A stretch of 16,441 nucleotides of DNA from HyVt-560 sp964577195 (GCA_964577195.1 CAZNYF010000060.1:1-16441); one strand, 5' to 3'; counted from the first letter of the stretch, positions 1 to 9,400 are shown. Notes: generated by a model from the letters alone, not told the origin. Numbers and translations: made by a program.

Positions 1-549
1 ATCCTGACGATTGGCATTTTATCCGGATTATTTGGATTGATCCTGGGCTATACCGCTATACGCTTTAAGGTCGAAGGCAATCCTGTCAGCGATCAGATTG
101 ACTCGCTGCTACCACAAACCCAATGTGGCCAATGCGGCTTTCCCGGTTGCCGACCTTATGCGGAAGCCATGGCGAAAGGTGAGGCTGATATCAATCGCTG
201 TCCGCCCGGTGGTGAATCAACCATTCAAAATTTATCGGATCTGCTCGGTATTGATGTCAAACCACTTGATGAGGAGCTCGGTGAGCATAAAGAAGAGCCA
301 ACCGTTGCAATCATCATCGAAGAATGGTGCATTGGCTGTACAAAATGTATTCAGGCCTGTCCGGTTGATGCGATCCTCGGCGCTGCTAAGCAAATGCATG
401 TGGTGATCGAAAAAGAATGCACGGGTTGCGAGCTGTGCGTGCCTGTTTGTCCTGTTGATTGCATCAATATGGAACCGCTGCAATATGGTATCGACGACTG
501 GGTTTGGCCAGCGCCTGCCAGCATCCCTTTTCTTGAGGTGAAATCCTGA
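1..549 (+). CDS. rsxB: Electron transport complex subunit RsxB/RnfB (5' truncated by window)
   Basis: Iron-sulfur subunit of the membrane Rsx/Rnf redox complex, which in E. coli keeps SoxR reduced and in other bacteria couples electron transfer to ion flow. The frame is open from base 1 and begins inside an N-terminal membrane helix (ILTIGILSGLFGLILGY), so about ten residues lie upstream; the TTG at 37 is not the real start. A C-x2-C-x4-C-x16-C cluster site has Cys codons at 124, 133, 148 and 199. Two ferredoxin motifs follow, CIGCTKCIQACP (Cys codons 328, 337, 346, 358) and CTGCELCVPVCP (418, 427, 436, 448). The 182 visible residues match the usual family length of about 190. The TGA stop shares one base with the rsxC ATG, indicating translational coupling. 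rsxA is presumably just upstream, outside the window. Confidence 0.96.
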   Translation: MLTIGILSGLFGLILGYTAIRFKVEGNPVSDQIDSLLPQTQCGQCGFPGCRPYAEAMAKGEADINRCPPGGESTIQNLSDLLGIDVKPLDEELGEHKEEPTVAIIIEEWCIGCTKCIQACPVDAILGAAKQMHVVIEKECTGCELCVPVCPVDCINMEPLQYGIDDWVWPAPASIPFLEVKS

Positions 550-2201
550 TGCTCGGTACTTTTCACGGCGGTCTGAAATTACCCAGCCACAAAGAGCTTT
601 CAATTCGCACCGCCATTGCTAACGCAGCTGCGCCAGATAAAGTCGTGATTCCCGTCAGACAGCATATTGGCCAAGCGGCCGATGTGTTGGTAAAAGTGGG
701 TGAACACGTTGGCAAGGGTCAAAAAATCGCTGCGGCTGAGGGATATATCAGCGCACCGGTTCACGCCAGCATTTCTGGCACAGTCACGGCAATTGAAAAT
801 CGTCACACGCCGCATCCCTCTGGCTTGCAGACACTCTGTATTGAAATTGAATCCGACGGGAAAGACCAATGGGCATCCGGAGTTCCTGAAAAAGTTGCGG
901 ATTTTCGCCAGCTCGATGCGCTGCAATTACGCAATCTATTGCGCGATGCAGGCATTGTTGGACTCGGTGGCGCTGCATTCCCCACCTCAGTCAAACTCAA
1001 CCCCGGCGCTATCGGCAACATCCACACGGTCATTATCAACGGCGCAGAATGCGAACCCTTTATCACCTGTGATGATGTGTTGATGCAGGAACACGCGCCC
1101 GAAATCATTTCCGGCATCCAAATTATTCAGCACATGCTCAAACCCGAGCGAGTGCTCGTTGGCATTGAAGACAACAAGCCGCTGGCCATTGCAATTATGC
1201 AGCAGATTCTGGATGAATCTGATGCCACCCACATTGAAATCATTGCCGTACCCTCGATTTACCCAACCGGCGGTGAGAAGCAACTGATTAAAGTCCTCAC
1301 GGACCAGGAAGTGCCAAGCAATGGTTTACCCGCCAATCTCGGCATCACTTGCCACAATGTTGGCAGCGTTTTTGCTATTCACAATGCGATTGTCAATGGG
1401 GAGCCTTTAATTGATCGGATCGTCACGCTGGCTGGCGGTGGTATCGCCCAGCCGCAAAATATCCGGGTGCGTCTTGGCACACTGTTCCCTGAGATCATAG
1501 CGCTCGCCGGTGGCTACACAGAAGCTGCCAATCACCTCATCATGGGTGGGCCGATGATGGGCATCTCACTCAGCCACGACAACTTGCCAGTCATTAAAGC
1601 GACCAACTGTCTACTGGTCGCAGCACAACATGAGATCAAGCAACCGAGGCAAGCAATGCCTTGTATTCGCTGCGGTCAATGTGCCGAAGTCTGCCCGGCA
1701 CAGCTCTTACCGCAGCAGCTTCATTGGTTTGCCAATGCTGGAGACTACGACAAAATTCAGGAATACAATCTCTTCGACTGTATCGAATGCGGTTGCTGCG
1801 ACTACGTCTGCCCCAGCCATATACCTTTGGTGCAATATTATCGACATGCAAAAACGGAGATTTGGCTGGATGAAAGGCAAGCATTAAAATCCAATATTGC
1901 TCGCGACCGCTTTGAGTTTAGGGAAGCACGCCTGGAGCGCAAAAAACGCGAAAAAGCCAAACGCCTGGCAAACAAGCGTGCCGCTCTCAAAGCTAAAAAT
2001 GACAGCAAGGAAGACCCAAAGAAAAAAGCTATTCAGGCAGCTCTGGCACGCGCCAAAGCCAAACAAGAGGCACGCGATGCAGCGCCCGCCAACACCAGCA
2101 ACCTAACCACCGGACAGAAACAGCAAATAGATGCAGCAGACGCACGTAGAAAACTCGCGCAAGAATCTGATCAAGCCAGCAACTCAGAAGGCAATCCCTA
2201 G
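549..2201 (+). CDS. rsxC: Electron transport complex subunit RsxC/RnfC
   Basis: Peripheral subunit of the Rsx/Rnf complex, thought to take electrons from NADH or another donor through flavin and 4Fe-4S centres. The N-terminal RnfC domain (FHGGLKLP, residues 5-12) is followed by a Gly-rich nucleotide/flavin region around GLGGAAFPTSVKL (about 138-150) and NGAECEP. Two 4Fe-4S motifs are intact: CIRCGQCAEVCP (Cys 372, 375, 378, 382) and CIECGCCDYVCP (Cys 411, 414, 417, 421). After about residue 450 the protein is a Lys/Arg/Ala/Glu-rich, probably coiled-coil tail. At 550 residues it is shorter than E. coli RsxC (about 740), whose extra length is a repetitive Ala/Lys-rich tail, so the difference lies in the variable part. 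The start overlaps the rsxB stop by one base, and the TAG stop overlaps the rsxD GTG by one base. Confidence 0.96.
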   Translation: MLGTFHGGLKLPSHKELSIRTAIANAAAPDKVVIPVRQHIGQAADVLVKVGEHVGKGQKIAAAEGYISAPVHASISGTVTAIENRHTPHPSGLQTLCIEIESDGKDQWASGVPEKVADFRQLDALQLRNLLRDAGIVGLGGAAFPTSVKLNPGAIGNIHTVIINGAECEPFITCDDVLMQEHAPEIISGIQIIQHMLKPERVLVGIEDNKPLAIAIMQQILDESDATHIEIIAVPSIYPTGGEKQLIKVLTDQEVPSNGLPANLGITCHNVGSVFAIHNAIVNGEPLIDRIVTLAGGGIAQPQNIRVRLGTLFPEIIALAGGYTEAANHLIMGGPMMGISLSHDNLPVIKATNCLLVAAQHEIKQPRQAMPCIRCGQCAEVCPAQLLPQQLHWFANAGDYDKIQEYNLFDCIECGCCDYVCPSHIPLVQYYRHAKTEIWLDERQALKSNIARDRFEFREARLERKKREKAKRLANKRAALKAKNDSKEDPKKKAIQAALARAKAKQEARDAAPANTSNLTTGQKQQIDAADARRKLAQESDQASNSEGNP

Positions 2202-3238
2202 TGGAATTTAAGACCACCACCAGCTCCCCGTATCTGGAACCCACCAACGACGTTGCCAAGATGATGCGTCAAGTGCTCTATGCGTTGATTCCCGGAACAT
2301 TGGCCGCCACCTGGTTTTTTGGTTGGGGCGTGCTGATCAACGTGATTCTAGCGGTGTTATTTGCCGTTGCTCTGGAATTTATGGTGGCGTACATACGCGG
2401 TCGAGACCCGATACCATTACTGCGGGACTACAGCGCTATTGTCACTGCCTGGCTGCTGGCTCTGTCACTACCTCAGCTCGCGCCCTGGTGGCTGACCTTA
2501 ACCGGCATTTTCTTTGCCATCGTTGTTGCCAAGCATCTCTATGGCGGCCTGGGTCAGAACCCTTTTAATCCGGCGATGGTCGGCTATGTTGTATTGCTGA
2601 TCTCATTCCCAGCATCAATGACAGCGTGGATCACACCGATATCACTGGCAGATACACCGCCTGGGTTAATCGACACCTTCAACATCATTTTCAACGGTAA
2701 GCTTGCGACGGGTATGAGCTGGGATACTCTGACAATGGCAACACCGCTGGACACGATTAAAACCGGACTCATTCAGCACCAAACCATGAGCGAAATACAG
2801 CTTAACCCAATATTTAGCAGCATGGGTGGGCTCGGCTGGGAGTGGATTGACAACTGGTTTGCATTAGGTGGATTCTGGCTGATATACAAACGCATTATCC
2901 CCTGGCAAATCCCGCTGACACTACTACTGGCATTGGGAATTCCAGCAGGACTATTTTACCTTTCCAATCCAGATCATTTTGCCTCCCCCATATTCCATAT
3001 TTTTAGCGGCGGCGCGGTGTTAGGTGCCTTTTTTATCGCCACGGATCCTGTTTCCGGCAGTACCACGCCAAAAGGCAGAATCATCTTTGCCGCTGGTGTC
3101 GGATTGCTCACCTTTATTATTCGTACCTGGGGTGGATATCCGGACGCCATTGCTTTTTCCATCTTGCTAATGAACATGGCGACGCCTTTGATCGATCATT
3201 ACACACAGCCCAAAGTTTTCGGTCACTCCAAGGAATAA
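2201..3238 (+). CDS. rsxD: Electron transport complex subunit RsxD/RnfD
   Basis: Integral membrane flavoprotein of the NqrB/RnfD family, the membrane core of the Rsx/Rnf complex. At 345 residues it is close to E. coli RsxD (352). Several hydrophobic helices are visible, beginning at about residue 25 (VLYALIPGTLAATWFFGWG) and continuing to the C-terminus. The motif GLGQNPFNPAMVGY is a family hallmark. Thr181 in MATPLD corresponds to the threonine that carries covalently bound FMN in this family. The start is a GTG whose G is the last base of the rsxC stop; the MEFKTTTSSPYL N-terminus is typical. rsxG begins four bases after the stop. The family match is certain; FMN attachment is inferred from homology. 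Confidence 0.95.
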   Translation: MEFKTTTSSPYLEPTNDVAKMMRQVLYALIPGTLAATWFFGWGVLINVILAVLFAVALEFMVAYIRGRDPIPLLRDYSAIVTAWLLALSLPQLAPWWLTLTGIFFAIVVAKHLYGGLGQNPFNPAMVGYVVLLISFPASMTAWITPISLADTPPGLIDTFNIIFNGKLATGMSWDTLTMATPLDTIKTGLIQHQTMSEIQLNPIFSSMGGLGWEWIDNWFALGGFWLIYKRIIPWQIPLTLLLALGIPAGLFYLSNPDHFASPIFHIFSGGAVLGAFFIATDPVSGSTTPKGRIIFAAGVGLLTFIIRTWGGYPDAIAFSILLMNMATPLIDHYTQPKVFGHSKE

Positions 3239-3242
3239 TGCT

Positions 3243-3911
3243 GTGAACAAACCCTTAGGCTTCGATAAAAACATATTACTCTCTAGTGTTGCCCTGACAA
3301 TCTTTGCAGTCATTGGCACTGCTATCGTTTCATCCACGGACTGGCTAACTCGCGACCGTATCAAGGCCAATGAAATTGCCGCAAGACTTAAGCAAATTAA
3401 CGAGATTTTGCCGCAGCACCTTTATGACAACGATTTACTCCAAGACACGTTAACCCTGCCAGTGGGTACAATTACCGATCAGTATCCCGCCACCGTGTAC
3501 CGCGCCCGATCAGCCGGCAAATATATTGCCGTGATCATACAAACAACTGCACCTTCTGGTTACAGCGGCCCGATAAAATTGCTCATTGGTATTCTCAGTG
3601 ATGGCACACTCACCGGCGTCCGCGTGCTCAAACACAAGGAAACTCCAGGATTAGGCGATAAAATAGAACTACGAAAAGATCAGTGGATATTGGGCTTTAA
3701 CGGTAAATCGTTACAGAATCCCGAGAAAGAACAATGGAAAGTGAAAAAAGATGGTGGAGAATTTGACCAGTTTACCGGCGCTACCATCTCGCCCCGCGCC
3801 GTGACTCAAGCAGTGCGCGATAGCCTGATATACTTTGATAAATATCATCAGGTGCTATTTGACCTTAAGCCTCTACCAGTGAGCTCAACCGAAATTCAGG
3901 AAACCAAATAA
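3243..3911 (+). CDS. rsxG: Electron transport complex subunit RsxG/RnfG (FMN-binding)
   Basis: Membrane-anchored flavoprotein of the Rsx/Rnf complex, family NqrC/RnfG. One N-terminal transmembrane helix spans about residues 11-31 (ILLSSVALTIFAVIGTAIVS), and the rest should face the periplasm. The FMN-binding domain contains KHKETPGLGDKIE and the flavinylation motif FTGATIS, with Thr181 as the predicted acceptor of phosphoester-bound FMN. Length is 222 residues against about 206 in E. coli. The chosen start is a GTG at 3243, four bases after the rsxD stop; no in-frame ATG fits before the membrane helix. The TAA stop shares its last base with the rsxE ATG. Flavin attachment would need an ApbE-type transferase, which is not in this window. 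Confidence 0.95.
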   Translation: MNKPLGFDKNILLSSVALTIFAVIGTAIVSSTDWLTRDRIKANEIAARLKQINEILPQHLYDNDLLQDTLTLPVGTITDQYPATVYRARSAGKYIAVIIQTTAPSGYSGPIKLLIGILSDGTLTGVRVLKHKETPGLGDKIELRKDQWILGFNGKSLQNPEKEQWKVKKDGGEFDQFTGATISPRAVTQAVRDSLIYFDKYHQVLFDLKPLPVSSTEIQETK

Positions 3912-4603
3912 TGAGCTATTCTGAAATTTTTAAAAATGGTCTCTGGAACAGTAATGCCGGACTGGTTCAGCTGCTCGGACTGTGTCCTCTTTTAGCGGTA
4001 ACAGCCACCGCAGTGAACGGATTTGGGCTTGGCATTGCCAGCTTGCTGACGCTTGTGATTAGTAATTCTATCGTTTCCCTGATCCGAAATTTTATTCGCC
4101 CTGAAGTCAGAATTCCCGTATTCGTACTGGTAATCGCCTCGACAGTAACTGCCATTGATTTACTCCTCAATGCCTTCTTCCATGAGCTGCACGGAATTCT
4201 CGGTATTTTTATTCCGCTGATCGTCACCAATTGCGTGATTATTGCCAGAGCCGAAGCCTTTGCCTCAAAAAACACTTTGCCAAAAGCCGCCGCCGACGGG
4301 TTCGCCATGGGACTTGGGTTTCTGGCGCTGCTGGTGGTACTAGGTTCAATCAGAGAACTCATCGGTCAAGGCACGCTCTTTTCTCAGGCTCAATTAATCT
4401 TTGGCTCTGCCGCTGCCAACTGGCAAATTACTTTGGCTGAAGATTATCCAGGATTCTTATTAGCGGTTTTACCTCCAGGTGCTTTTTTTGCACTTGGGCT
4501 CATGATTGTGGTTAAAAACCTGATCGATGAAAATCTAAAAAAGCGTACGGCCGTTGCTCCCGCCGCTTCGGTTAAAAACAGCCCTGCGCTTGATAGCGTA
4601 TGA
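3911..4603 (+). CDS. rsxE: Electron transport complex subunit RsxE/RnfE
   Basis: Integral membrane subunit of the Rsx/Rnf complex, family NqrD/RnfE. It is 230 residues long, matching E. coli RsxE (231), with about six hydrophobic segments. Family signatures include the start YSEIFKNGLWNSNAGLVQLL, the segment NCVIIARAEAFASKN in mid-protein, and GSIRELIGQGTL before the last helices. The relative NqrD holds an inter-subunit iron-sulfur centre together with NqrE; here the conserved Cys in LGLCPLL and the one in TNCVI are both present. The ATG overlaps the rsxG TAA by one base. The end of the gene is followed within ten bases by nth, the usual order in Gammaproteobacteria. Confidence 0.96.
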   Translation: MSYSEIFKNGLWNSNAGLVQLLGLCPLLAVTATAVNGFGLGIASLLTLVISNSIVSLIRNFIRPEVRIPVFVLVIASTVTAIDLLLNAFFHELHGILGIFIPLIVTNCVIIARAEAFASKNTLPKAAADGFAMGLGFLALLVVLGSIRELIGQGTLFSQAQLIFGSAAANWQITLAEDYPGFLLAVLPPGAFFALGLMIVVKNLIDENLKKRTAVAPAASVKNSPALDSV

Positions 4604-4613
4604 ATAAAGAGAT

Positions 4614-5258
4614 ATGAACAAAGAAAAAAGGCAGGAGATATTTACCCGTCTACGCGCTTCCAACCCTAATCCAACCACCGAGCTTAATTACAAGTCTCCA
4701 TTTGAACTGCTAATTTCGGTGATTTTATCCGCACAAGCCACTGATGTTGGTGTTAACAAAGCAACCGGACCTTTATTTGAGAAGTACCCAACAGCCCAGG
4801 CAATATTTGATCTCGGCGAAGCAGGTTTAAAAAACTATATTAAGACCATTGGACTGTTTAATACCAAAGCAAAAAATGTCATTAAAACCTGCCAGCAATT
4901 GATCGAGCTGCATCAAGGTGAAATCCCGGATGACAGAGATGCGCTCGAAGCATTACCTGGCGTTGGTAGAAAAACAGCCAATGTGGTTTTAAATACTGCT
5001 TTTGGTCATCCGACCATGGCCGTTGATACGCATATTTTTAGAATATCCAATCGAACTAGAATTGCACCAGGAAAAAATGTTTTGGAAGTCGAAAAAAGAC
5101 TGGTTAAATTTATACCTGAAGAATTTATGGTAGATGCGCATCACTGGCTGATATTACATGGGCGCTACGTCTGCGTAGCCCGAACGCCCAAATGCGGGGA
5201 ATGCATTATTTGCGATCTCTGTGAGTTCAGACAAAAAACAGCGAAGTGCGTTCAATGA
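4614..5258 (+). CDS. nth: Endonuclease III, DNA glycosylase/AP lyase
   Basis: Base-excision repair enzyme that removes oxidised pyrimidines such as thymine glycol and cleaves the abasic site by beta-elimination. All key elements are present and align residue for residue with E. coli Nth: the helix-hairpin-helix LPGVGRKTANV with catalytic Lys120, catalytic Asp138 in VDTHIFR, and the C-terminal 4Fe-4S loop C-x6-C-x2-C-x5-C at Cys 187, 194, 197 and 203. Length is 214 residues against 211. The ATG lies ten bases after the rsxE stop, with AAAGAG just before it as a weak ribosome-binding site. Position after rsxE is the conserved arrangement and suggests co-transcription with the redox operon. Confidence 0.97.
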   Translation: MNKEKRQEIFTRLRASNPNPTTELNYKSPFELLISVILSAQATDVGVNKATGPLFEKYPTAQAIFDLGEAGLKNYIKTIGLFNTKAKNVIKTCQQLIELHQGEIPDDRDALEALPGVGRKTANVVLNTAFGHPTMAVDTHIFRISNRTRIAPGKNVLEVEKRLVKFIPEEFMVDAHHWLILHGRYVCVARTPKCGECIICDLCEFRQKTAKCVQ

Positions 5259-5497
5259 GGGGCATGGTACCACCCGATCCACTCACCAAAGTCTCGCAAG
5301 AGCGATTTGCCGTTGTATATGTACCAAAAAGAAATAGAAAAAGATTCTCAGCCAATTGTGTCACTGTTTATGAAGACCGGGATGCCGCAATTGCTGCAGC
5401 TGATCCTGAGAAGAAATATTTTTCGGCGTTAGTGCTAGGCCCGTCAAAATCTTCCGAGGGGCAATACCTTTATTATTTACTCAAGTGGCTGACTTGA
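5255..5497 (+). CDS. Small conserved-looking hypothetical protein downstream of nth
   Basis: I do not recognise this protein. The ATG at 5255 overlaps the nth TGA as ATGA, which favours translational coupling and gives 80 residues. Alternatives are a GTG at 5246 (83 residues) and an ATG at 5264 (77 residues) that has AGGGG close in front. The sequence has no signal peptide or membrane helix. It is soluble and mixed: a basic stretch (YVPKRNRKRF, about residues 22-31), an acidic/Ala stretch (YEDRDAAIAAADPEKKYF) and an aromatic end (GQYLYYLLKWLT). Codon use resembles the neighbours and the frame fills the space between nth and the convergent truA, so it is probably a real gene, the last of the rsx-nth operon. 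Its function is unknown. Confidence 0.65.
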   Translation: MRGMVPPDPLTKVSQERFAVVYVPKRNRKRFSANCVTVYEDRDAAIAAADPEKKYFSALVLGPSKSSEGQYLYYLLKWLT

Positions 5498-5540
5498 GAT
5501 GGATGTTTAATTTTACCGCTGATGGCGCAAATTTTCCAAG

Positions 5541-6320
5541 CTATCCGAACTCAATTGGTTTTGGCGGTTGTGGAAGCTCGAATTTTTCTGGATAACCAAC
5601 GCTAACTAAATACAGTCCTTCCGGTGGAGCGGTGACGCCCGCCTGAGTACGATCTTTTAACATGAGTAGTTCTTTAATCCATTCAGGAGGCTTTTTCTGA
5701 TGACCAACCATCATTAGTGAGCCAACAATATTTCTAACCATGTGAAGTAAAAAAGCATTGGCCAAAACATCAACCGTAATAAAATCACCTTGCCGGGAAA
5801 TGCTTATAGAAGTCATTGTCCGAACGGGGTTTTTTGCCTGGCAACCTTGCGCTCTAAAACTGCTAAAGTCATTTTTACCCAACATGAATTGTGCAGCACG
5901 GTGCATTAATTCAGCATCCAGGTATTCACGTATATTAACTACTTTTCTTGCCAGTAAGGATGAACGAACTTTTCGGTTTAAGATCACATAACGATAGCGG
6001 CGCGAGAATGCCGAAAATCGGGCGTGAAAAGAATCATCAACAAATTTGACCCACTGTAGTGAAATATTATTCGGCAAATTTGTATTTCCACCCAGCAACC
6101 AGGAGTGTTTGGCACGAGTGGCTTCGGTATCAAAATGAATCACTTGCCCCTGGGCATGAACAGCAGTGTCGGTTCTACCGGCGCAATGAACGGTGATATT
6201 GCAATCTGCGATTTTTGATAATGCGGTTTCTACTTCCTGTTGAACGGATTTAGAATGAGATTGACGCTGCCAGCCAGAATAACCGCTACCGTCATACTCT
6301 ACTCCTACAGCTATTCGCAT
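5541..6320 (-). CDS. truA: tRNA pseudouridine(38-40) synthase TruA
   Basis: Converts uridines 38, 39 and 40 in the anticodon arm of many tRNAs to pseudouridine. It is 259 residues, close to the usual 260-270. The N-terminus shows VEYDGSGYSGWQRQ and the catalytic motif CAGRTDTAVHAQGQ with nucleophile Asp51 (equivalent to E. coli Asp60). Later family motifs are FHARFSAFSRRYRYVI, FMLGKNDFSSFRAQG and FLLHMVRNIVGSLMMVG. The ATG at 6320 has no clear Shine-Dalgarno sequence. It is the last gene of the minus-strand block, after fimV as in Pseudomonas, but a strong terminator separates the two. It ends 43 bases from the convergent small ORF after nth. Confidence 0.97.
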   Translation of the reverse strand: MRIAVGVEYDGSGYSGWQRQSHSKSVQQEVETALSKIADCNITVHCAGRTDTAVHAQGQVIHFDTEATRAKHSWLLGGNTNLPNNISLQWVKFVDDSFHARFSAFSRRYRYVILNRKVRSSLLARKVVNIREYLDAELMHRAAQFMLGKNDFSSFRAQGCQAKNPVRTMTSISISRQGDFITVDVLANAFLLHMVRNIVGSLMMVGHQKKPPEWIKELLMLKDRTQAGVTAPPEGLYLVSVGYPEKFELPQPPKPIEFG

Positions 6321-6354
6321 AATTCAGAATTAAAAAATTAATAACTATACACAG

Positions 6355-6384
6355 AAAAAAGGCCAGACGAGAACGTCTGGCCTT
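6355..6384 (-). terminator. Intrinsic terminator downstream of fimV
   Basis: A perfect stem GGCCAGACG (6361-6369), loop AGAA, CGTCTGGCC (6374-6382) extends to 11 pairs with the flanking AA/TT. Read on the minus strand it is followed directly by six T (complement of 6355-6360). This is a textbook Rho-independent terminator for transcripts coming from fimV. It lies only 34 bases before the truA start codon, so truA needs read-through or its own promoter in or over this sequence. Confidence 0.9.
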
Positions 6385-6407
6385 GATTTATCTCTTTTCA
6401 GATTTGA

Positions 6408-9400
6408 TTAAGAGATAGTATCCAAGAGTGTTTTGGCTTCATTTTGTTGCTCGGTACTGCCCTGAGCAATCACTTCGTTAAGTGCTTCACGAGCACCTTC
6501 CTCATCACCCATATCGAGATAGGCTTTAGCCAGGTCCAGCTTGGTACCAATATGATCAACACCAGAACTCATGTCGGTAAATTCACTTTCCATATCGGCA
6601 AGTGTGAAATCACCTTCATCGTCTTTTCCAAGGTCTGACACTTTATCCTTTGCGGCGACGCCTGCTGCGGCAACACCGCCGACAACTGCAGCACCAGCGG
6701 CTTTAGTCTTATCAGAAAGACCGCCAAGCTTGTCTTTCATGCCAGAGAGTAATGAACTTTCCGATTGTAAGTCACCTAAATCATCAAGATTAATTTCCTG
6801 ACTCTTATCCGCCTCGGCTAATGAAAGCGCATCTTCCGCACCCGTGTCAGAAGAATAATTGAGCTCATCAAGCTCTGGTAATCTGAACTCTTCCGAGGCA
6901 CTGGATTCTTCCAACACGTTCTGGATATCACTATCATCGATCGAGACAGTAGCCTGCCCATCATCCAGTTCAGGCAAGTCTTCTAAATCGACAGAAGCTA
7001 AATCGGGACGATCTTTGTGCAAACTACCCAGCGTCATTTCACCTGGATCAGCATTTTTGAACAATTCATGATCAGGAACAATGTCCTGTCCCATGACAAT
7101 AATACGCTGCCACAGCCCCTTATCATCACCTGCTAGTTTCGTATGTAACTTTTCAGCTTCATCAGCGAATGCATCTTGATTGTTAGTCGCGTGATACGCT
7201 TCTAACAGTTTGGCTTGGTAGTCGTTACGATCCGGGTTTGCACTGACTGCGGGCTTGAGAAGATCAATTGCCTGATCATGCAGACCATACGCCAAGTATA
7301 CATTTGCCTCAGAGAGCACCTCATCTTCAGCACCTCCAGCAGCATCCACAGACGACAAGTCCTGACGAATTTCCTGTTGCTGAATATCGAGTTCATCCGC
7401 TGAAAGTTGAATAGAATGGCTACTGGTGTCTTCCAACTCTTCGTCTAGATCAATTGAATCGAATTGACCGGTAGCTAGCTCATTATCGTACTCAGTCGCG
7501 ACATCAACAACATCGTGCTCGGTCAAATCAGGAATATCAGGTTCATCGGCAACCACCGTACTTAAATCATCTGATTCAGTCACATCAATTATGGTTTCGT
7601 CACGACCGTCTTTGCGTCGAGAAGCCAACCACGCCAACATTGCGAATAACAGTAGTCCAGCACCACCTCCGAGTAATAATTTACGCGGATTTTGCTTCAG
7701 ATCATCGACAAGCGTTGTAGCTTCAGCGACTTCAACTGGTGCAGTCTCTGCGGTTTCAGTAATAGGCTCTACCGGTGTAATTTCTGTTTCTGCGGCTTTA
7801 GCTGTTTCAACTTTGGCAGGTTCCTCTGATTTTATTTCAGGTTCTTCCGTTGGTAATAAACCGGCTTTTCCACTAGAAGATTCACCCTTTTCGGCTTTAC
7901 CTACTTCCATCTCTGTTTCGTTGCTTAGAGACTGCTGCATGTCAGCAAGCTGCTCGTCCTTAAGAGAGATCAGGCGTTCTTTCGCTGTCAACAAGCCTTC
8001 CAGCTCCTCGACTCGCGATTGTAGCTCTGTTGATTCTTGAGATTTAGAGGCAAGCTGTTCTTTGAGTGCATCCACCGCACCCGAATCAGCTTTACCATCG
8101 GCAGTACCCGTTGCAGAATCACCCAATGCATCTTTTGCACCTAAGATTTCCAAACCTGATGTTGCAGCTTCAGTTGTACTGGATACTTCGACAGCGGGGG
8201 TTTTCTTGGCATCAGCCAGATCACTCAGGCCTGCGATAGTCCCTGAGTCTTTTGCTGCATCCATAGCTTCCTGTGGAGTAGCTGTCTTAGCGAGTGCCTT
8301 ACGATATTCGTTATAACCATTAGCAGCCAGCAGCGCACTAGCATCAGCCTGACTCAAGTCAGCCAATCCCGCTTCATCTGGAATACGTAGCACATAGCCT
8401 GACTTTAATTTATTGACATTGGAGTCTATAAATGCGGATTTATTGGCCTGAAACAACCCAGCCATCATGCGCGCGAGACTCACTTCTGAATTACGCAGTT
8501 CTGCGGCTATCCCGGATAAGTTGTCACCTTTGGCAACGGTGTAATCACCACCCGCATAGACTGGTTGAATTGATTCACTATAGGCAACCGTTTCATCGAA
8601 CAATGGCGCATCACCAGGCTCAAAAACAAAAATCTCACTGGTACCTGGCGCTTCATCCAAACTTCCATATGTCTGGCTAAATACCGTTGTCGTATCTTCA
8701 ACAAAGGTAGATTCGGAATCATCATAGACCAGAACATCACCTTCATAGGCTTGAATATCTCCGTCAAACGACTGCACATCATCTATGAACGGCGGCAAAC
8801 CTTCGCCAGCCCCGGCATCAGCAACAGAGTACGTTTCAAGTCCAGGATCCACCTCAACAATCGAAGGCCCTGTATCTTCAACAGGATACGTTTCAGCAAA
8901 AACAGTGTCTTCTACTGTCTGAACTTCTTCAACGGCTTGAACAATTGGCTCAACCTGCTCAACAGGCAAACCTTCTTCGACAGGATAACTTTCGACTTCC
9001 GCTACCTGAGTATCAGGCCCGGTGAAAATAGGCGTCGCAGCAGCAACGGGTGGTGCACCTGCATTATCACTCAGCACAGGAGGATCAAGTAACACAGTAT
9101 ATTCACGTAACAACTTGCCTTTAGGCCAGGTAACTTCTACCACGAAGTTAACAAACGGCTCTTGAATGCTGCCAGGAGAAGTTACCTTGATAACCGGCAC
9201 ACCATTAATAACCGTAGGCGTAAAATTTAATTGTTCCAGTACAGCGGTGCGTTCGATACCGACCTGATCAAACACTGCGTTGGGCGCCAGCTTTACAGAT
9301 ACATTCCCAACCTCACCAGGAGAGGTTGAAACAAGTTCAATCTCTGCATCTAACGGTTGATTGAGTGCAGAATTTGTTGATATTTCTCCTAATCCCAATG

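Noticed and set aside
37..549. TTG at 37 as the start of rsxB
   Set aside because: The frame is open back to base 1 and the residues before it form the first half of the N-terminal membrane helix, so the gene starts outside the window.
7591..8040. 149-codon frame on the plus strand inside fimV
   Set aside because: It is antisense to a clear FimV coding region; its Ser/Ala-rich composition is the mirror of the Glu/Ala/Thr-rich FimV linker, and it has no family features.
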